DNA from: Bacteroidia bacterium
Lineage (GTDB): Bacteria > Bacteroidota > Bacteroidia > J057
Assembly (NCBI GenBank): GCA_033391075.1
Contig: JAWPMV010000001.1
Location: 5,704,001-5,768,000 of the forward strand
Length of the DNA: 64,000 nucleotides
Direction of reading: 5' to 3'
Position numbers and translations under genes: made by a program. The notes below the pieces were generated by a model. It saw only the letters and a program-made list of their open reading frames with translations. It made no database searches and was not told the DNA's origin. Below, piece after piece: positions 59,021-64,000 of this stretch. The number at the start of each line of letters is the position of its first letter. Within the stretch, counting starts at the first letter, position 1.

Positions 59021-60571
59021 TTGATTCGATTCCTGATAAATATTCCACCGCCAGTTCACCTCTTATTGCTGGTATTGATCCCAATCCTTCGATTGCCGGG
59101 ATTTGATGGTAATTTCCTGCTGGAAGAGGAATCTTTTTATTTGTTGCTAGGACAAAGTATAGCAGGGGATGCACAGCTTTATGCCGATGCCTGGTTTACC
59201 GGCCCTCCTATCATGATATGGATTTATGCCTTTTTCTACCAGCTTTTTGGAGATGGAGCTCTGCTGGCGATTCGGATATTTGCCTGTTTTTATATTTACC
59301 TGACAGCTGCCTACTTCAATGGAATTCTGGCGGATTATAAACTATTCAGGAAAAACGTAAACCTAACCTCTATTACCTTCGTTTTTCTCGTCTCCGTTCC
59401 CTGGCATGGGCAGCAATTCAGTGCTTCTCTATTTGTGCTTTTGCCTATTATATTTTCCTTTGCCTCTTTGCTGGAATTAGGAGATAATCGTCAAAAAAAT
59501 TACCGCATCATGTTCCGGGTAGGATGCTGGATGATGATTGCGATTCTGGCTTCTTATAAAGTTATATTCATTCTGATAGGAATTGCTTTCGCCTATATCT
59601 TCCTGAAAAAAGCCCGACTGGATGAACTGGTTTCTCTCCTGGGAGGTATGTTGAGTGTATTGGGGGGAATGCTTCTGATCTTATATCTCTCTGGAATCCT
59701 GGGAGACTGGTGGGACATCGGACTGATTTCTTATCTAGATCGGGTAGTTTTGAGGAATATTGAGAACCCAGAACTTGCTAGTACGACCGTAATGCAAATC
59801 TGGCTTAGCTACTTATCCACTATCCTCTTGTTGAGCGCGCTAGGTTTTATGCACTTCCGTTTGCGTTTTTATTCCTATGTAACCAAAGTGCGATCCATAG
59901 AAATGATTATGGCCGTTTGGTTGGTGGGAATTCTTTTCGCGCTTGCCTTTAAATTCAAAAGACTGGACCTGACAGATTTTATTTTACTCGTTCCTCCTGT
60001 TGTTTTTTATACTGCCAAGACTTTTGATTTCAAATGGGTGTATAAACTCAGGTATGTGCTCCTTATTGCAGGACTGATTATTCCCGTTTATAGCTATATG
60101 ACTTATTTGGGAATCCGATTTCCTCAAACGTTTGCCCTCTTTCATCCTGCAGAAGATGCACTCCTGTTGCATGGGGGACAATTGGGTATTCTAAATAGAG
60201 AAGCACCTATTTACAGCCTTCAAAACAGAAATGAGGGAGAGGAATTGTGGGTGATGGAATTTAACCCCAAACTATATGTCGCGCTGGGCTATCACTGCGC
60301 GAATCGATATACAGATTATCGCATTGCCTACTACAAAATCCCGGCTCTCCCAGGCGCTTCAGATCGGATTTTTTCCAAAAGAGAGACAGATCGGGAAGTC
60401 TATGAGCAATTTCGGAAAAATCCTCCGGACATTGTCCTCGACAGAAATGAGAATTTTCCTTTGCTCCAGGCCAGATATCCCCAACTGCTAGGCAATTACC
60501 AAAAGCGAATCCTTGAAGGTTTTACTATCTATGAATTAAGGAAGACACAAACCTCCGCCAGCCTCCCATAA
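59021..60571 (+). CDS. Polytopic membrane protein, possible GT-C-like glycosyltransferase
   Basis: About 516 residues with about 10 membrane segments and a soluble C-terminal tail (from about 400). After the first segment comes FDGNFLLEEESFYLLLGQSIAGDAQLYADAWFTGPPIMIW, which is reminiscent of the acidic first loop of GT-C enzymes, but without a clear DD motif. I start at TTG 59021 (IRFLINIPPPVHLLLLVLIPIL), because a longer frame reaches back into pyrF. The start codon is therefore uncertain. It has features in common with the other membrane protein at 33295-34938 (size, soluble tail) but little obvious sequence identity. Confidence 0.55.
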   Translation: MIRFLINIPPPVHLLLLVLIPILRLPGFDGNFLLEEESFYLLLGQSIAGDAQLYADAWFTGPPIMIWIYAFFYQLFGDGALLAIRIFACFYIYLTAAYFNGILADYKLFRKNVNLTSITFVFLVSVPWHGQQFSASLFVLLPIIFSFASLLELGDNRQKNYRIMFRVGCWMMIAILASYKVIFILIGIAFAYIFLKKARLDELVSLLGGMLSVLGGMLLILYLSGILGDWWDIGLISYLDRVVLRNIENPELASTTVMQIWLSYLSTILLLSALGFMHFRLRFYSYVTKVRSIEMIMAVWLVGILFALAFKFKRLDLTDFILLVPPVVFYTAKTFDFKWVYKLRYVLLIAGLIIPVYSYMTYLGIRFPQTFALFHPAEDALLLHGGQLGILNREAPIYSLQNRNEGEELWVMEFNPKLYVALGYHCANRYTDYRIAYYKIPALPGASDRIFSKRETDREVYEQFRKNPPDIVLDRNENFPLLQARYPQLLGNYQKRILEGFTIYELRKTQTSASLP

Positions 60572-60744
60572 AATAAGCGATCCAAGAGCATCTCACGAAA
60601 TGATCTATAAGCTGGATGGCAAGCTGATCCTCAAATCCCTTTTATAGTTTAAGCATGTTTTTTTTGGTAATTTATAGACCCTTTACCTGCTTAAAGGTCT
60701 TTATGACAGGGTGTATCTGCACCTGGATACTCCATTTAACTGCT

Positions 60745-63258
60745 ATGAGATTAAGGCTCCTTTTTATATTTGGGTTTTCCCTCTTTTACTTTCTTCCCTC
60801 TTTGCAGGCGCAGGATAGACAAAACTATGACCGAATGATTGATTCGGTGATCCAGATCATAGATACGACTCAAACAGATTCCACAAAATATAAGGCCATC
60901 AATAACTGGGCGCTCTATGGAAGAGAAAAGGCAGCTGGGATGAAGGAATGGGTAGCTACAGTGAGTGCGGAGCAATTGCAAGCTCTTGATTCTGCGGCTG
61001 CATATTTCCGAAATATAAAAGATACGGTAAATCTCCTCCGGAGTCTTGCACATATTGCTACCTACAACATTCAAGTTGAAGATAGTATTGAAAACCATGT
61101 CCTCCTGGACTACAATCGTATCAGAGGGTATTATGGATACAATATTAGGAATTCACATTTAAGGCCTGATTCTACGGGCGAATATCTCTATTATACCATC
61201 AGATCCGAATTCCTCGTTTTAGAGGACAGTTCCAAAGAAATGGACTTCGATGCCGTAAGACAGGCCATGTCTGAGGGGAAATTTTCGGGCACTCCCACAA
61301 ACCCCTATGTCTTTAAGAAAAGTCCAAAAGGGAGAGTTTTCTGGCTAAGGGTAAGATGTCGATCCACCAATTTCAGAGATGATGACTACCACTTTGAGAT
61401 AGGAGATGATGCGACCTCCTGGCGAAAAATAGATATTTATATAGAAGATAGTCTGAGCAATTTTTCCCATTTCAAATCCGGAAGTGATCTTGATCCTGAG
61501 GAGAAAATGATCCGGGATTGGAGAAATAAATTCAAGGTTTATGTACCCAAAAAGGGAGAAAGAGTCGTTTACCTTCGTCTGGAGAATCCCGCGAGAGTAC
61601 AAACTCCTCTACGCTTGATCATTGCCCAGATCAATCCCCGGAAGATCATGGAAGAAGAGATGAGAACCTGGCAGGTAAATGGCGTTTTTTTTGGGATTGT
61701 ATTGATCCAGGCCATCTTTTTCATCTTTCTCTTTTTTAGTACCCGAATCAGGTACTATTTGTATTACATCATATTTCTGATTGGTCTCGCCCTTATTATG
61801 GTCGTGACAAATTATATGACTTTCATATTTCCTGCCTGGCTAGAATTCATGTTTATTTCCAATACCATTTTGTCAGTAATCGTAGCCCAGGGTTTACTCT
61901 ATTTTGCCTTCTATTTCCTCGAAATAAACAAGCTATCTCCCCACTGGAAGACCTTTACCAGGCTCTTAAGTCTGGCTTTGATTATCAGTGCCAGCTTCTT
62001 CTTGTATAAATTAGCCACCAGCTCTGAGTACTATTATGCAGGCGGTACGGAGAATCCCGTAGAAAACAATATCAGTTTTACCCTGGGCTTTGGAATCATC
62101 CAACTTATCTGCATGGTCTATTGGGGAGTAAAGGCACATCTAACTGGCCATAAAACAGCAAAGTATTTACTTATAGGATTGGCAGTTATGCTCTTTGGAA
62201 TAGGTTTTCCTCTCCTCAGCCCTATTTTGAAAACAAACTGGGTGAGTTTTGACAATGCCATCCTTTCCAGCCAGGTAAGCATCATAGCCCTCCTCGCTTT
62301 CTTTGGATTAGCCATTGGACAGCAAAGACGAGAACTGGAAGAAGAAAAAAGAGCTGCTTTGGAGGAAAAGCTGGATCTCCAGGAAAAAATCAATGCCGCA
62401 TCTGCCAAATTTGTTCCCTTCGATTTTATCCGCTCTTTGGGAAAGGAAAATATCCTGGATGTGCAGCTGGGTGATGCCACTGAAAAAGAAGTAACCGTCT
62501 TTTTCTCTGATATTAGGAATTATACTACGATGGTTGAAGAGTTGAGTCCAGAGGAAAATTTCCGTTTTATCAATGACTTTCACCGAACCATAGGCCCAAG
62601 CATCACAGAGCATAAGGGTTTCGTAAATCAATACCTGGGAGATGGGATCATGGCGATCTTTCTCCAGTCTCAGGATCACGCCCTTCAGGCTGCGATAGAC
62701 ATTCAAACACGTATCCGTACATATAAACCTTTGCTGCCCGGAGAAAATGGTAACCTGATCCGTATGGGAATGGGTCTCCATGCAGGAAGTCTGATGATGG
62801 GGATTATTGGGGACGATAAACGCACAGATGCAGCTACCGTTTCAGATACTGTAAATACAGCCTCTCGCATGGAAGGGCTTACCAAGTATTATGGAGCTTC
62901 TATCCTGCTTTCCGGGGAAGTAAAAACAAAACTTTCAGAAGAAGATAGTTATGCCCTCAGGTATTTGGGGAAAGTTCAGGTAAAAGGGAAGCAGAATTTG
63001 GTTGAAGTATTTGAATGTTTGAATGGAAGGAAGCCGGAAGAAGGGGAAAAATTGATGGAAAGCCTTGCAGAATTTCAGGAAGCGGTTAACAGTTATTTTG
63101 CCAAAGATTTTAAAGCTGCCATTGACTTATTTGAAAGTGTTCTCAGTAAAAATCCACAGGATACAGCAAGCCGTATTTATCTGGAAAAAGCCCAACAAAA
63201 TTTACAAAGCGGAATCGCTGATGATTGGGATGGTGTGCTGACAATGAAAGAAAAATAG
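60745..63258 (+). CDS. Receptor-type class III adenylate/guanylate cyclase (7TMR-DISM)
   Basis: 837 residues. Signal peptide MRLRLLFIFGFSLFYFLPSLQAQ; start at 60745 (an earlier ATG at 60655 only adds a second hydrophobic stretch). Residues about 100-290 include a periplasmic 7TMR-DISMED2-like jelly-roll (RVFWLRVRCRSTNFRDDDYHFEIG), about 300-535 a 7TM bundle, about 540-575 a coiled coil, about 580-765 a class III cyclase, and the end is TPR-like. Metal-binding Asp589 (FFSDIRNYT) and Asp633 (LGDGIMAIF) and the VNTASRMEG helix are present. The position that is Lys in adenylyl cyclases is Gln629 (VNQYLGD), so base specificity is ambiguous. The ligand is probably a carbohydrate or other periplasmic signal. 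Confidence 0.85.
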   Translation: MRLRLLFIFGFSLFYFLPSLQAQDRQNYDRMIDSVIQIIDTTQTDSTKYKAINNWALYGREKAAGMKEWVATVSAEQLQALDSAAAYFRNIKDTVNLLRSLAHIATYNIQVEDSIENHVLLDYNRIRGYYGYNIRNSHLRPDSTGEYLYYTIRSEFLVLEDSSKEMDFDAVRQAMSEGKFSGTPTNPYVFKKSPKGRVFWLRVRCRSTNFRDDDYHFEIGDDATSWRKIDIYIEDSLSNFSHFKSGSDLDPEEKMIRDWRNKFKVYVPKKGERVVYLRLENPARVQTPLRLIIAQINPRKIMEEEMRTWQVNGVFFGIVLIQAIFFIFLFFSTRIRYYLYYIIFLIGLALIMVVTNYMTFIFPAWLEFMFISNTILSVIVAQGLLYFAFYFLEINKLSPHWKTFTRLLSLALIISASFFLYKLATSSEYYYAGGTENPVENNISFTLGFGIIQLICMVYWGVKAHLTGHKTAKYLLIGLAVMLFGIGFPLLSPILKTNWVSFDNAILSSQVSIIALLAFFGLAIGQQRRELEEEKRAALEEKLDLQEKINAASAKFVPFDFIRSLGKENILDVQLGDATEKEVTVFFSDIRNYTTMVEELSPEENFRFINDFHRTIGPSITEHKGFVNQYLGDGIMAIFLQSQDHALQAAIDIQTRIRTYKPLLPGENGNLIRMGMGLHAGSLMMGIIGDDKRTDAATVSDTVNTASRMEGLTKYYGASILLSGEVKTKLSEEDSYALRYLGKVQVKGKQNLVEVFECLNGRKPEEGEKLMESLAEFQEAVNSYFAKDFKAAIDLFESVLSKNPQDTASRIYLEKAQQNLQSGIADDWDGVLTMKEK

Positions 63259-63284
63259 GCCTTTCCCCAAAAGAAGAAAGGCCT
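63257..63284. terminator. Hairpin at the cyclase stop codon
   Basis: AGGCCTTTC and GAAAGGCCT form a perfect 9-bp stem that begins inside the cyclase TAG stop. It lies between converging genes. The following sequence is T-rich only some distance on (TTATTTTTT near 63297), so termination may be partly Rho-independent. Confidence 0.65.
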
Positions 63285-63304
63285 GTAAATATGAGTTATT
63301 TTTT

Positions 63305-64000
63305 CTACTCTTCTTTCGGAGAAGTCGTGCTATAAATAAAGGTGTCTCCCTTAGAACCTTGTATAAGCTTGAGCTCGGTTTCTGAAATTCCGACCACATG
63401 CCACACTTTACTTTCTCCATTTGCTGTATATATCAGTTTAGAGCTTTCCTCATCAAAGGTCCATGTGCCCTCTTCATCCATAATCATCAAGTGCATAGAA
63501 TAGGTACCATCTTCCTTAAAATCAATGTAGGTTCCCGCCATAAGCGCTAGTGCTGTTTCGGATATGGTTTCCCCATTGGCTTTAATTCGGCTTACCATGT
63601 ACCACTTCTTCGAAAGCTCTTTGACTGTCGTCTTGACAACTTCTGGAGGACCGGGAGCTGCTGAAACCGAGATTTCGGATGATTCTTCCGGACGCATCAA
63701 ACGCATGGCAGCCCCTGAAGATCCTACCGTAGTATGAAGCATACCGTTCTCATCGAATTTAAATTCAATATTGTTTTCCTGGCCTTTGTCATTCAGAAAC
63801 TTGATGTGTGTACCGGGTTCTTCAATGCTCCAGTTCCCTTCTTCTTTCTTCCCAAAACCATCCATCAAATAACGACCATCCTCCTGATAGAACATACTGA
63901 CGTTTTTCATGATGTTATTCATCATCTCCAACTTGGACTTCTCTTCCTCTGAAGCTTCTTCTGTGAGAACCATCGTATCAAAGACCCACTCTCCTACAAG
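63305..64000 (-). CDS. C-terminal part of a lipocalin-like protein, cut by the window edge
   Basis: At least 231 residues are visible, and the frame stays open to base 64000, where it reads LVGEWVFDTMVLTEE, so the first ATG in the window (63973) is internal. The pattern L-x-G-x-W ... GNWSIEE ... EFKFDENGML occurs twice (second copy: LSKKWYMVSRIKANGE ... EEGTWTFDEES ... LIYTANGE), i.e. two lipocalin-like beta-barrel domains joined by a Pro/Glu linker. The N-terminus, and hence any signal peptide, lies outside the window. The function is unknown. Confidence 0.6.
   Translation of the reverse strand, partial: LVGEWVFDTMVLTEEASEEEKSKLEMMNNIMKNVSMFYQEDGRYLMDGFGKKEEGNWSIEEPGTHIKFLNDKGQENNIEFKFDENGMLHTTVGSSGAAMRLMRPEESSEISVSAAPGPPEVVKTTVKELSKKWYMVSRIKANGETISETALALMAGTYIDFKEDGTYSMHLMIMDEEGTWTFDEESSKLIYTANGESKVWHVVGISETELKLIQGSKGDTFIYSTTSPKEE

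Noticed and set aside
1-64000. tRNA, rRNA, CRISPR array, transposase or prophage genes
   Set aside because: Looked for and not seen. The tandem array at 43.7-44.3 kb has units far too long (163-180 bases) and no unique spacers for CRISPR.

Overview
The window is from the chromosome of a member of the Bacteroidota. Three things support this. Exported proteins carry Bacteroidota-style lipoprotein signals, and one 2780-residue protein ends in a type IX secretion (T9SS) sorting domain. Several genes have the Bacteroidota promoter pattern TTG-N18-20-TAnnTTTG instead of Shine-Dalgarno sites. The central-metabolism genes (MurI, PurD, FadN/FadA, OdhB, PyrF, and a DnaG without zinc ligands) are of Bacteroidota type. 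A Saprospiria- or Cytophagia-like lineage is my guess; I cannot place it more precisely. No rRNA, tRNA, CRISPR array or intact insertion sequence was seen.

Layout. 0-12.8 kb is housekeeping: hslV and nuoI, a UbiA prenyltransferase, pfkA, murI with an exported amidohydrolase, purD, a thioredoxin-fold lipoprotein, a low-molecular-weight phosphatase, DUF2937 and VanZ membrane proteins, and odhB, followed by an unlisted 47-residue arginine-rich ORF. 13-25 kb holds a GMC-type dehydrogenase with a Tat-signal small subunit, a MarR-fadN-fadA beta-oxidation operon, dnaG, and a tandem pair of MauG-like dihaem peroxidase lipoproteins. 25-27 kb has an SPFH protein and a DUF92 membrane protein.

27.2-31.9 kb is the most interesting part. 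An EAD11-CHAT protease gene is divergent from a two-gene unit: a SIR2-like protein with a C-terminal EAD11 domain, and a STAND NTPase with a membrane anchor and a C-terminal OmpA-like peptidoglycan-binding domain. The 466-base divergent region is packed with inverted repeats, including a 30-bp perfect palindrome. I infer a conflict or immune module in which a shared adaptor domain links a NAD-domain effector and a caspase-like protease to an envelope-tethered NTPase.

32-43.6 kb encodes a CBM9-like secreted protein, a GT-C-like membrane protein and a leftward run of mostly exported hydrolases (Ntn amidohydrolase with helical repeats, erythromycin-esterase family, amidohydrolase, M20 peptidase, beta-lactamase family) interrupted by a PLP transsulfuration-type enzyme. 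43.7-44.3 kb is a four-copy tandem array of structured repeats abutting ribH. 45.6-54 kb is the giant modular T9SS substrate. 54-64 kb is signalling: a PhoR/PhoB-like pair, a soluble PAS histidine kinase, and a 7TM-DISM receptor adenylate/guanylate cyclase, with pyrF and a polytopic membrane protein between them, then a truncated lipocalin-like gene at the right edge.

Two families of intergenic palindromic repeats are scattered through the window: GTGTT-type elements near 6.1, 33.1 and 58.1 kb, and GTCATC-type elements near 15.0 and 33.2 kb.
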